Of a stretch of DNA of 40,031 nt, positions 8,201 to 15,212 are shown piece after piece. Below the pieces are notes generated by a model. The model saw only the letters and a program-made list of their open reading frames with translations, made no database searches and had not been told where the DNA came from. Where the stretch lies: assembly GCA_023662875.1 (NCBI GenBank), contig JAMPIG010000026.1, forward strand, positions 1-40,031, written 5' to 3'. The stretch comes from Roseburia sp. (GTDB taxonomy: Bacteria > Bacillota > Clostridia > Lachnospirales > Lachnospiraceae). How positions within the stretch are numbered: the stretch's first letter is position 1; each line of letters opens with the position of its first letter. Position numbers and translations under genes: made by a program.

Positions 8201-9425
8201 CTGCAGCGAGACGATTCATCTGAGGCTGGATGCGGAAAGCGTCCGTTGGAACCTTTTTACCCGGCAGCTGGAGATTGAGGAATGTGAGAATGTATTTTCC
8301 GCGGGAGACAAGGTTTATTACGTCAGATGCGACGGTGCCACGCCCTTCAAGCTGCTGCAGACCTGCGGCCTGGACGGGACGCCGACGGCCGGATATCAGC
8401 TGAACTATACTATCTATGAGTCGGAAATTTCCGGACGGGAGAACAGTCTGGGAAGGAATCTGATTTATACGCCTTCCCAGGCGGATCCGGAAAGAGATAC
8501 GGAGACCAGGGCGGAGGGATTGATCTGCTCCATACAGGGAGAGGCTTTGCTGGGACAATATCCTTATTCCCTGACCCGGCGCGTCAGCGGAGGGAAGGAG
8601 CTGCTGGGAGAACAGATGTTTACGCTGGGCCGGGAATATCACGGGCAGCAGGTGGAGATCCGCCCCAGGGCGGGCGCGGAATATCAGGAGGACGGCGTGA
8701 CGAAGATACAGTACTCCGACGCCGGAGAGGACGCAAAGAACGGGATCCGAATTATCGGGGATGGCGAGGGCCCGGTAATCAGGGGGCTTGAGATCCTGCG
8801 GGATAAGGAGCTGATCGATCGTCTGACGGAGACCGTCCGGCTTCATGTGACGGCGGAGGACGAGCTGTCTGGAACAGAGGAGTTTTACATCCTGATAGAA
8901 AATCAGGACAACTTTGAACAACGGGTATTTTATCCGGAGGACGGCTCCATCGACCTGGAGATTACGAGGTCGGATGCCCTGTTTTCCGGGGACTTCACGG
9001 TGACCTGTCATGCTGTGGACCATGTGGGCAACGAGAAGGAGGAAACCTGCGAGGTGACGGAATTTGCATTGGAAACGCGGCTGGAAAGAATATTGGAGCC
9101 CCATGAGCCCGTCTTCAAGGGAGGGGAGAGCGGTATCCTTTGGATCACAGTCTACGGCTATGCGGATCGGGTGGAGGTGGAGTTCCCGGAGGAAATGCTG
9201 GAGCTGAATCCGGGACTGAACAAAATCTTTGAGTATACGGAGAAGCTATATCGGCAGGAATCCCGGCTGCAGTTTATGATTCCGATTTACACGCCTGCGG
9301 GCCGGGAGTATGTGATATCGGTTCATGCCTATAAGGATGGCCGGCAGCTGGACAGTCTGGCGGGCCTGGACGTTATTGTGGAGGGCGGAACTGTCCTGAC
9401 GGAGTTCCGTACCAGACTGCGATGA
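5244..9425 (+). CDS. Very large secreted repeat/glycine-rich surface protein in the Tad locus
   Basis: 1393 residues with a signal peptide (basic start, hydrophobic core at 11-26, likely cleavage after VRAA near 33). In order: a cysteine-containing region with CADC and CPFC pairs; two Listeria-Bacteroides (Flg_new/InlB B) repeats at about 242-305 and 412-455, each ending in LYAQW; an FN3-like strand region near 470-508; a glycine-rich block at about 516-652; a second Cys/His-rich segment to about 810; then Ig/FN3-like modules with VDVAGN and VDHVGN motifs. No LPXTG, membrane tail or S-layer motif is seen at the C-terminus, so it is probably released or pilus-associated. Placed between cpaB and the prepilin peptidase, overlapping the latter by ATGA, it is likely a pilus-linked adhesin. 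Confidence 0.8.
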   Translation: MVKKQVISFWKLLLGTLLFLAGALGGKLSVRAAQTIYNSPYVSFAPDSRAWTTNAGQKNITWYAKGTTVDTGIKSKLADLGQGEHYYLCKRTGSVPVGRWKVAHTEGQCVHDGYTDGYHNLDFNKQVCLKKHYSGWFAYCADCGGEITAGLIYMSKEAAESIDYIEVQDGLDYYYLCPFCKNLEQGYTLSHRCRQISANRYRVVYDENHVGVEFGNNGILEGRMTPSIHMFGNAEQYEGKVVTPVTHLTVNAFSRTGYRFVGWNTKSDGSGRAFSDGQEILNLTEENWDGSEQSAEGTVILYAQWELSESILQIDPCGGSYEGRQGITEKAGGYGTTFRPDADLLIPPSGYQVSFSCGGGEPLSPVTGSLHFTEWSMTQPFSGVFSEGVYRYGGPGNTRDTLRACYAADSILLPRPVREGFSFGGWYYDSEFTQPAGAAGDPFTPVRDVVLYAQWVELVLSSEDNYQVNGGKGAVNLRWNQADGKGKTYRLYQSRNGADWAQINSVDDISNGKTVDLQFSFSGGEEKYVVPYGGIYTLSLAGAQGGNNGVFSGGLGGSVTASFYLFQGEVLTVTVGGQDGYNGGGKGERYGAGGGMTSICSDRKGLLLVAGGGGGATPLSDGYPGGSDAGLLPAGQAGEDGASGGGGGYRGGLSGELILHEHSETQKELAVLKNGEVIYVTDSCLHTHTGNSTDGGGCYGIREDVSYQGPCTVSWYIANVVVNESGCSYLLPDGTRCNKSWTWAHYIESHQCDTSWPGSTHEYFCVDGHSGWTPTGAAGYTHTGTFRKTVYRRNCEAADRENGWEASECKYGLSDGQILSARSSYGGSSYVNTAYALSFEMTAGSRSGDGCAALKAEVVGFQDVPELKGVSAPDLEAPRPIDEKTVVKLPLDDRRVTIRWQEPEDLGTVYYHRAETYLQGSTAVLCNSNVTKNTLVSGVKEYRYVLDDRKDTAADQGACLADRQVTVEVGQETRYLHLAAVDVAGNCSETIHLRLDAESVRWNLFTRQLEIEECENVFSAGDKVYYVRCDGATPFKLLQTCGLDGTPTAGYQLNYTIYESEISGRENSLGRNLIYTPSQADPERDTETRAEGLICSIQGEALLGQYPYSLTRRVSGGKELLGEQMFTLGREYHGQQVEIRPRAGAEYQEDGVTKIQYSDAGEDAKNGIRIIGDGEGPVIRGLEILRDKELIDRLTETVRLHVTAEDELSGTEEFYILIENQDNFEQRVFYPEDGSIDLEITRSDALFSGDFTVTCHAVDHVGNEKEETCEVTEFALETRLERILEPHEPVFKGGESGILWITVYGYADRVEVEFPEEMLELNPGLNKIFEYTEKLYRQESRLQFMIPIYTPAGREYVISVHAYKDGRQLDSLAGLDVIVEGGTVLTEFRTRLR

Positions 9426-9868
9426 AAACGGCTCTGTGGGCGGTGATTTTCCTGTGCCTGCTGGCGGCCTGTATTATGGACTGTAAAACCTGCATGGTTT
9501 ACAATGTGGTATGGTGGATCAGCGGGGCGGCGGCGCTGATTCTCCTGGTTCTGAACGGGCGGCAGATTCCGCCGGAGACTGTTTTCTGGCTGGGAGCTTT
9601 TGCGGCGCTGCAGGAAATTCTGTTTTCCAGGATGTACGGGAAGGCGGACTGCCATGGCTTCTGTGTCTGCGCCGCCGCGGAGGCCTCCCTGGGGATCGGC
9701 CCGGCAGGCTTTCTGGGGCACATGCTGCTGGCTTTCGGGCTGCTGGCGGTAGTGCAGGCGTTCCGGCGGAATATCGGCAGGGATGGAAATCTGAAGCGTC
9801 CCGTTCCCTTTTTACCCTATATAACCCTTGCTTTCTGGGTGCTGCTTTGGTATTATAATAGCTGTTGA
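9422..9868 (+). CDS. tadV: TadV/CpaA-type prepilin peptidase (A24 aspartic protease)
   Basis: 148-residue polytopic membrane protein. The two catalytic aspartates expected of A24 peptidases are visible: Asp20 in IMDCKT and Asp76 in GKADCHG, a variant of the GxGD motif. The conserved KRPVPFLPYI stretch near 125-134 matches the PxxPF motif of the family. It should process the Flp-type pilin and pseudopilins encoded upstream. It lacks the extra methylase domain of PilD, as usual for TadV. ATG 9422 overlaps the stop of the giant surface protein, so it is the last gene of the Tad operon. Confidence 0.88.
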   Translation: MKTALWAVIFLCLLAACIMDCKTCMVYNVVWWISGAAALILLVLNGRQIPPETVFWLGAFAALQEILFSRMYGKADCHGFCVCAAAEASLGIGPAGFLGHMLLAFGLLAVVQAFRRNIGRDGNLKRPVPFLPYITLAFWVLLWYYNSC

Positions 9869-9919
9869 CAGGACTTTTGATTTAGGATAAGGAATTTCCG
9901 CAAAGTGCAATTTGGATTC

Positions 9920-9948
9920 ATGACAATAGAGTATACGTGATGTACTAT
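9920..9948 (+). promoter_or_regulatory. Likely promoter of the glycosyltransferase gene
   Basis: ATGACA at 9920-9925 and TACTAT at 9943-9948 are 17 bases apart, close to the sigma-A consensus. Transcription would begin near 9955, directly at the hairpin element described next. A separate TTGACA at 9865-9870 has no good -10 at normal spacing. Confidence 0.5.
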
Positions 9949-9990
9949 TGATCGGTATGCGCGCCAGAGCGCACAAGGGGTATAAACATA
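9947..9990 (+). repeat. Hairpin leader repeat, copy 1 (before glycosyltransferase)
   Basis: About 44 bases closely matching 39019-39063 before pyrD. The shared core contains GGTATGCGCGCC and a GGTATAA after a small hairpin (arms 9958-9964 and 9969-9975, loop CAGA, one mismatch). In this copy the purine run AAGGGG is not followed by a start codon; the real gene starts 50 bases further on. Confidence 0.6.
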
Positions 9991-10039
9991 AATTTTGCTG
10001 TCGGCTGCGCGACGCTGTGAGAAAGAGGTGAGAGAAGGC

Positions 10040-11053
10040 GTGATTACGGTTTCCCTTTGCATGATCGTGAAAAACGAAGAAAAAATACTGAGGAGATGCC
10101 TCGACAGCGTGGCGGATCTGATGGATGAGATCGTGATTGTAGATACCGGTTCCACAGACGCCACAAAAGCCATAGCCGGGGAGTACACCGACGCGGTTTA
10201 TGATTTTGAATGGGTGAATGATTTCAGCGCCGCCAGGAATTACGCTTTCTCCAGAGCGACCTGCGAATATGTCTATTCCGCCGACGCGGACGAGGTATTG
10301 GACGAGGAAAACAGGGAGAGGTTTCGAAGACTGAAGGAAACGCTTCTTCCCGAAATCGAGATCGTACAGATGAAATATGGCGGTCAGCTTCGCTTTAATA
10401 CGGTTTACAACTTTGATGAGGAGTATCGGCCCAAGCTGTTCCGGCGTCTGCGGGAGTTTGTCTGGCAGGAGCCCATCCACGAGACGGTGCGGCTGGAGCC
10501 GGTGGTCTACGACAGCGACATCGTGATTACCCATCTCCCGGAGAGCAGCCACGCGGGGCGGGATCTGGCGGCGTTCGCCGGATACTGCGCCGGAGGCAAT
10601 CGGCTTTCCCGGCGGCTTCACGGCATGTATGCCAGAGAATTGCTGATTGCGGGGGGCAAGGCGGATTTTGCCGCTGCTGCGTCCTTTTTTGAAGCCTCCG
10701 CGGCGGATGGAACAAGAGGTGCAGAGGAGATTCTCCAGGCCTGCTGTATCGCCGCGAGGGCGGCCCGGCTGGCCGGAGATACGGTGCGCTTTTTCAAATA
10801 TGCCTCCAAGGTTCTGGCGGAGGAGGCGAATTCGGAGATCTGCTGCGAGCTGGGACATTTTTATGAGGAAGGCCAAGATATGGAGGAGGCGGCGGTCTGG
10901 TATTATAACGCGGTCTATGAGACGCAGCCTTTGATGTACCTTGCCGCGGGCGGTAAGGAATCTCTGGAGGGACTGGTGCGCTGCTATGAGAAGCTGGGAT
11001 GCCCGGAGCAGGCGAATGCTTACCGCAGGGAGCTGGAGGAGCGGGAGGAATAG
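10040..11053 (+). CDS. Family 2 glycosyltransferase with C-terminal helical repeats
   Basis: Cytoplasmic GT-A glycosyltransferase of family 2. It starts with ITVSLCMIVKNEEKILRRCL and IVIVDTGSTDAT, which bind the nucleotide sugar, and has the metal-binding DxD-type motif in YSADADE near residue 93. The C-terminal third is helical and TPR-like. This SPBc2/WcaA-like domain pairing is common in Bacillota, where substrates are usually unknown. GTG 10040 is preferred because the protein then begins at the conserved first strand and AAAGAGG lies 11 bases upstream; a TTG at 9995 in frame is less likely. 337 residues. The downstream gene hisC is unrelated in function. Confidence 0.85.
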   Translation: MITVSLCMIVKNEEKILRRCLDSVADLMDEIVIVDTGSTDATKAIAGEYTDAVYDFEWVNDFSAARNYAFSRATCEYVYSADADEVLDEENRERFRRLKETLLPEIEIVQMKYGGQLRFNTVYNFDEEYRPKLFRRLREFVWQEPIHETVRLEPVVYDSDIVITHLPESSHAGRDLAAFAGYCAGGNRLSRRLHGMYARELLIAGGKADFAAAASFFEASAADGTRGAEEILQACCIAARAARLAGDTVRFFKYASKVLAEEANSEICCELGHFYEEGQDMEEAAVWYYNAVYETQPLMYLAAGGKESLEGLVRCYEKLGCPEQANAYRRELEEREE

Positions 11054-11149
11054 GGCGGCAGCGGGATGGAGTTCGGAACGGCAGGAAGAGCCTGTAAGCG
11101 AAGGGGTTGAGCGGAAGGATCCCCGGGGCTTTGGAGGGAAAAGATCAGG

Positions 11150-12238
11150 ATGAGCTGGGAAGAGAAGGTAAGGAGAGTTGTGCCCTATGTGGCGGGGGAG
11201 CAGCCCGGGAAGCCGGGCGTGATCAAGCTGAATACAAACGAATGCCCTTATCCGCCGGCACCGGGAGTAAAACGGCTGGCGGAGGAGCTGGACTGCGGAA
11301 AACTGCGGCTGTATCCGGATCCGGACGCCGCCGGGCTGACGGAGGCGCTGGCGGAATATTATCAGGTAAGGCCGGAGCAGGTATTTGTGGGAGTGGGATC
11401 GGATGATGTGCTGGCGATGGCCTTTTTGACGTTTTTTAACAGCGGGAAACCCGTCCTGTTTCCGGATGTCACCTACTCCTTTTATGACGTCTGGGCGCAG
11501 CTTTTTCGAATTCCTTATCAGGTTTGTCCGCTGGATGAAAGCTGGCGTATCCGGCCGGAGGATTACCGGAAGGAGAACGGCGGCGTTATCTTTCCGAATC
11601 CCAACGCGCCCACCGGGATGTATGAGACGCTGGAGACGGTGGAGCGGATCCTGGAGGCGAACCGGGATGTGGTCGTGATCGTGGACGAGGCCTATATAGA
11701 CTTTGGAGGGCACAGCGCTCTGCCGCTGCTGGAAAAATACGACAATCTGCTGATCGTGCAGACCTTTTCCAAGTCCCGGGCCATGGCGGGGCTGCGGATC
11801 GGCTTCTGCATCGGCAGCGAGAAGCTGATCGGTTATCTGAAGGATGTAAAATTTTCCTTTAATTCCTATACCATGAACCTTCCGGCCCAGCTTCTGGGCA
11901 GGGAGGCGATTCGGGACGACGCTTACTTTAAGAAGACTGTGGCGAAGATTGTCGCGACACGCCAGCGGGTCAAGAAAGAATTGAAGAGCCTTGGCTTCTC
12001 TTTCCCGGACTCCCGGGCCAATTTCCTTTTTGTGACGCACGACAGGATTCCGGCCAGGCAGCTTTTTAGCGCGCTTCGTGAGGCTGATATCTACGTCAGG
12101 TATTGGGATAAGCCCCGGATATCGGATTATCTTAGAATTACGGTGGGAACGGACGAGGAGATGGATGCGCTGCTGGCTTTTTTGAAGGACTATGTATCAA
12201 AGGCGGACGGGAAATGGCCGGAAAGCCAAGGTATTTGA
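11150..12238 (+). CDS. hisC: Histidinol-phosphate aminotransferase
   Basis: PLP-dependent class I/II aminotransferase, 362 residues, catalysing the transamination of imidazole-acetol phosphate in histidine synthesis. Family features: KLNTNECPYPPAP near the N-terminus, VGVGSDDVLAM for cofactor phosphate contacts, NPNAPTG, VDEAYIDF with the cofactor aspartate, and the Schiff-base lysine Lys208 in QTFSKSRAMAGLR. No other his genes are nearby, so HisC could also serve another amino acid (for example aromatic or cobalamin-linked). ATG 11150 follows GGAGGG with a slightly long spacer. The stop leads straight into the repeat at 12244. Confidence 0.9.
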   Translation: MSWEEKVRRVVPYVAGEQPGKPGVIKLNTNECPYPPAPGVKRLAEELDCGKLRLYPDPDAAGLTEALAEYYQVRPEQVFVGVGSDDVLAMAFLTFFNSGKPVLFPDVTYSFYDVWAQLFRIPYQVCPLDESWRIRPEDYRKENGGVIFPNPNAPTGMYETLETVERILEANRDVVVIVDEAYIDFGGHSALPLLEKYDNLLIVQTFSKSRAMAGLRIGFCIGSEKLIGYLKDVKFSFNSYTMNLPAQLLGREAIRDDAYFKKTVAKIVATRQRVKKELKSLGFSFPDSRANFLFVTHDRIPARQLFSALREADIYVRYWDKPRISDYLRITVGTDEEMDALLAFLKDYVSKADGKWPESQGI

Positions 12239-12243
12239 TCCTC

Positions 12244-12339
12244 GCGGCATTCGTCAAGTCAGCTTGCTGATTTTATGTCCTATGCAGGCACTGGCACAAG
12301 GTCAACTGCGTTGACTTGGCTCACTGCCCGCGGGAATAA
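12244..12339 (-). repeat. 95-bp dispersed repeat, copy 1 (inverted relative to copy 2)
   Basis: Read on the minus strand, this segment matches 14911-15005: both begin TATTCCCGCGG, continue with TGAGCCA, an imperfect palindrome GTCAAC-N3-GTTGAC, GTGCCAG and TGCA, and end near GAATGCCGC. The first 56 positions are about 84% identical by eye; the later part is weaker. It occupies most of the gap between hisC and the next gene and could fold through its palindromes. Confidence 0.7.
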
Positions 12340-12417
12340 AAGCGGAAGGAAACGGGAACAGGGGAATAGAACGGAAAAATAGAAAATAGGATAGAAGAAA
12401 AAAGGACGGAGAAGGTT

Positions 12418-12894
12418 ATGCTGAAGAAATATTTGTTTGTGTTTTTTGTATCTATGGTGCCGTTGATCGAGCTGAGGGCGGCGGTTCCGATCGCGCTGGG
12501 AATGAACCTGCCGGTGCTTCCCAGTTACATTGTCTGCATTCTGGGGAATATGCTTCCCGTGCCGTTTATCTTTCTCTTTGCCAGGAAGGTGCTGGAATGG
12601 GGAGCGGATAAGCCGGTGATCGGCGGATTTTTCCGGTTCTGTCTGGAGAAGGGTCACAAGGGCGGAGTGAAGCTGAAGGAAAAGGCGGGAAGAGGCCTGT
12701 TTGCGGCGCTTCTGCTCTTTGTGGGAATCCCCCTGCCCGGAACCGGGGCCTGGACGGGAACTCTCGCCGCCAGCCTGCTGGATATGGACTTTAAGTCCAG
12801 TGTGCTTGCGGTGCTTTGCGGCGTCGTGTTGGCGGGGATTATCATGGGACTGGCCAGCGCCGGGCTGTTTGGCGCGCTGGGAGCGTTGTTTTAA
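12418..12894 (+). CDS. Small multidrug-export family membrane protein (COG2426-like)
   Basis: 158 residues, strongly hydrophobic, about four membrane segments. The pattern MVPLIELRAAVPIALG near the N-terminus and LFVGIPLPGTGAWTG near 100 fit the putative small multidrug export family (Sm_multidrug_ex). The family name is historic and the transported substrate, if any, is unknown. ATG 12418 follows GGAGAAGG. Likely read with the small ORF and methyltransferase downstream, since no terminator is visible after its stop. Confidence 0.8.
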   Translation: MLKKYLFVFFVSMVPLIELRAAVPIALGMNLPVLPSYIVCILGNMLPVPFIFLFARKVLEWGADKPVIGGFFRFCLEKGHKGGVKLKEKAGRGLFAALLLFVGIPLPGTGAWTGTLAASLLDMDFKSSVLAVLCGVVLAGIIMGLASAGLFGALGALF

Positions 12895-12966
12895 GGAAGC
12901 CAGCGTTCGATATCGGCAGCGGAGACGGGAGGAAATTTCGTCGACAGCGGAAGGAAAAGGGCGGTA

Positions 12967-13101
12967 ATGACCGATAACGACCGGCGGCGGAAGAATAAGA
13001 GCGGTAAAGATAAAGACCGGCGGCGGAAGGAAAGACCGATCAGGATCGACAACGTTCTGGTACGGGAGAGAAAAGCGGCTTGTGTCGGCGCGCGGAAATG
13101 A
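12967..13101 (+). CDS. Possible 44-residue basic small protein
   Basis: ATG 12967 opens a 44-codon frame whose TGA overlaps the ATG at 13098 of the methyltransferase (ATGA), the usual sign of translational coupling. AAGGG lies 5 bases before the start. The peptide is very basic and holds a duplicated DRRRK segment, encoded by two copies of GACCGGCGGCGGAAG at 12979-12993 and 13015-13029, 36 bases apart. No known family is recognised. It may instead be a chance frame in a repeat-bearing spacer. Confidence 0.3.
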   Translation: MTDNDRRRKNKSGKDKDRRRKERPIRIDNVLVRERKAACVGARK

Positions 13102-13910
13102 GGGAGAAAATGGCGGGACAATACAAAGATTTTGCGGGCGTTTATGATGAATTGATGGATAATATCCCCTATGAAACCTGGAGCGGGCGTCTGGACTTCC
13201 TGATTCGGAAATATGGCGTGTCAAAGCCGGAGAGAGACGCGGAAGGGCTGCTGGATTCCGAGAGGAATCTTGTGGTGGATCTTGGCTGCGGTACTGGAAC
13301 CCTGACCGAGCTGATGTACGGGAAGGGTTACGACATGATCGGCGTGGACGCATCGGAGGATATGCTGAATATCGCCATGGAGAAAAAGGAGAAGAGCGGG
13401 GATGAGATCCTTTATCTCCAGCAGGATATGCGGGAGCTGGAGCTGTACAGCACGGCGGGAACCGTGTACAGCGTCTGCGATTCCCTGAATTATATTCTGG
13501 AGGAGAGCGAGCTGGCGGAGGTGTTTTCGCTGGTCAATAATTATCTGTATCCGGGGGGAATCTTTGTTTTTGACTTTAACACGGAATACAAGTACCGGGA
13601 AGTCATCGGCAATACGACCATCGCGGAAAACCGCGAGGACTGCAGTTTTATCTGGGAGAATTTATACGACCCGGAGGAAGAGATCAACGAATATGACCTG
13701 ACTGTTTTTGTGCAGGAGGAGGACGGCCGTTTCCGGCGGTTTACGGAAACCCATCTCCAAAGAGGGTATCGGTCGGAGCAGATGCGGCGGCTGGTGGAAC
13801 AGGCCGGTATGATTGTGCTGGAGATGACGGACGCGGATACCATGGAGCCGGTGACACCCGAGAGCCAGAGGGTTTATATCGTTGCGCAGGAGTGCGGGAA
13901 GTCGGTGTGA
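13098..13910 (+). CDS. Class I SAM-dependent methyltransferase
   Basis: 270 residues. The Rossmann motif I LVVDLGCGTGTLTELM and motif II region MIGVDASEDMLNIAM identify a SAM-dependent methyltransferase of the type-11/25 group, and YLQQDMRELEL corresponds to motif III. The substrate is unknown. An N-terminal YKDFAGVYDELMDNIPYETW stretch is typical of clostridial members. ATG 13098 overlaps the stop of the possible small ORF; ATG 13110 (MAGQYKDF) with AGGGAG just upstream is an equally possible start. No link with hslO downstream beyond direction. Confidence 0.85.
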   Translation: MREKMAGQYKDFAGVYDELMDNIPYETWSGRLDFLIRKYGVSKPERDAEGLLDSERNLVVDLGCGTGTLTELMYGKGYDMIGVDASEDMLNIAMEKKEKSGDEILYLQQDMRELELYSTAGTVYSVCDSLNYILEESELAEVFSLVNNYLYPGGIFVFDFNTEYKYREVIGNTTIAENREDCSFIWENLYDPEEEINEYDLTVFVQEEDGRFRRFTETHLQRGYRSEQMRRLVEQAGMIVLEMTDADTMEPVTPESQRVYIVAQECGKSV

Positions 13911-14049
13911 CGGGAAGCTTCTGCAGGTAAGGCGGCAGGTAGACCGCGTTGTCCCGTCCGACCGAGCGGCACCTCCCGCCGCCGGGAACTGCGGGTTATG
14001 GGCGGGTTTGACAAAAAACAGGGGCGGGACTTCCCGAAAAGGAGGACAA

Positions 14050-14928
14050 ATGAAGGACGTAATCGTGCGCGCTACGGCGGCGGACGCGCAGATCCGCGCT
14101 TTTGCGTGCAGTACAAAGGGCGTAGTGGAGGCAGCAAGGCAGGCGCATAATACAAGCCCTGTTGTGACGGCGGCCCTGGGACGGCTGCTGAGCGCCGGCG
14201 CTATGATGGGTTGTATGCTGAAGGGAGAGAAGGATCTTCTTACCCTGCAGATCAAGGGCGATGGGCCGGTACAGGGGCTGACGGTGACGGCGGACGCCTT
14301 CGGCCGGGTAAAAGGCTATGCGGTGACGCCGGATGTGATTCTGCCTGCCAATGCCGTCGGGAAGCTGGATGTGGCGGGAGCCGTGGGGCAGGGAACCTTG
14401 AGCGTCATCAAGGATTTGGGATTAAAAGAGCCCTATGTGGGGCAGACTGCATTACAGACGGGCGAGATCGCGGAGGATTTGACCTATTATTTTGCCGCTT
14501 CGGAGCAGACGCCCTCCGGCGTCGGGCTGGGCGTGCTGATGAACCGGGACAATACCGTGCGGCAGGCAGGAGGCTTTATCGTACAGCTGATGCCTTTCGC
14601 GTCCGAGGAGACGGTAAGCAGGCTGGAAGAGAACCTGGGCCGGATCAGCGCGGTGACCGCCCTGCTGGACGAGGGAAGGACGCCGGAGCAGATGCTGGAG
14701 CTTCTTTTGGACGGCCTGGAGCCGGAGATAAACGATACCGTGTCCGCGGCCTTTTACTGCAGCTGTAGTCGGGAAAGAATTGAGAAGGTTCTGATCAGTC
14801 TCGGGAAAAAGGAAATCCGGGAGATGATCGAGGATGGGGAGACGATCGAGGTAAACTGCCAGTTCTGCGGCAGGCATTATCTGTTTACCGTGGCGGAGCT
14901 GGAGGAGATTTATTCCCGCGGACAATGA
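14050..14928 (+). CDS. hslO: Hsp33 redox-regulated chaperone
   Basis: 292-residue cytoplasmic holdase activated by oxidation. The C-terminal zinc site is intact: CSC (in FYCSCSRERIEK) and CQFC (in VNCQFCGRHYLF), the CxC...CxxC redox switch. The N-terminal domain carries DGPVQGLTVTAD and GYAVTPDVILP, typical of Hsp33. ATG 14050 follows AAAAGGAGG with good spacing; the frame is open upstream but without family similarity. The last codons and stop lie inside a 95-bp repeat that also occurs near 12.3 kb. A strong terminator follows at 15155-15179. Confidence 0.95.
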   Translation: MKDVIVRATAADAQIRAFACSTKGVVEAARQAHNTSPVVTAALGRLLSAGAMMGCMLKGEKDLLTLQIKGDGPVQGLTVTADAFGRVKGYAVTPDVILPANAVGKLDVAGAVGQGTLSVIKDLGLKEPYVGQTALQTGEIAEDLTYYFAASEQTPSGVGLGVLMNRDNTVRQAGGFIVQLMPFASEETVSRLEENLGRISAVTALLDEGRTPEQMLELLLDGLEPEINDTVSAAFYCSCSRERIEKVLISLGKKEIREMIEDGETIEVNCQFCGRHYLFTVAELEEIYSRGQ

Positions 14929-15005
14929 GCCAGGTCAACGTGGTTGACTTGGTGCCAGCGCTTGCAGCTGACCATGGTTGGCTTGGGCAGGTTGGCGAAT
15001 GCCGC
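14911..15005 (+). repeat. 95-bp dispersed repeat, copy 2 (contains hslO stop codon)
   Basis: Matches 12244-12339 in inverse orientation. It begins in the last codons of hslO and holds two related palindromic subunits 34 bases apart: GTCAAC-N3-GTTGAC near 14934 and the diverged GCTGACC-ATG-GTTGGC near 14967. Read as protein both copies give SQVN-VDLVP, but no gene is supported. Confidence 0.7.
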
Positions 15006-15098
15006 ATGGTATTGACTGCAGCTGCCAGGAAGAACACTGGCGGAAGTGGTGTGAGTTTTTCGGGGAATGCGGCTGAGACGCTGCCACGGTACGGTGAA

Positions 15099-15124
15099 TT
15101 TTTACTTTATAGGAAACTTCGTCG
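15099..15124 (+). repeat. 26-bp intergenic repeat, copy 1
   Basis: TTTTTACTTTATAGGAAACT followed by TCGTCG. It matches 23364-23389 at 24 of 26 positions. Both copies are intergenic and lie close to hairpins. Function unknown. Confidence 0.6.
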
Positions 15125-15133
15125 CGGCAAGGG

Positions 15134-15179
15134 AAGAATGCGAGGCATTCTTCTAAGTGCCGCTGCGCGGCACTTTTTT
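15134..15179 (+). terminator. Tandem hairpins with rho-independent terminator upstream of nadE
   Basis: First hairpin: arms AAGAATGC (15134-15141) and GCATTCTT (15145-15152), loop GAG. Second: arms AAGTGCCGC (15155-15163) and GCGGCACTT (15167-15175), loop TGC, with a T run to 15179, a strong intrinsic terminator. It ends hslO transcripts, but nadE begins only 34 bases later with no visible promoter between, so it may also act as an attenuator for nadE. Confidence 0.85.
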
Positions 15180-15212
15180 AAGGGACGGATCGTTCGACGG
15201 GGAGGACTTATC

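Noticed and set aside
7701-9104. A 467-codon minus-strand open frame
   Set aside because: Antisense to the giant surface protein, without ribosome site or recognisable domains.
9812-12040. A 742-codon minus-strand open frame
   Set aside because: Antisense to the prepilin peptidase, glycosyltransferase and hisC genes, which have clear motifs; the translated product shows no family features.
14925-15212. N-terminal extension of nadE
   Set aside because: It would translate the 95-bp repeat and a terminator; ATG 15213 has a good ribosome site and the expected N-terminus.
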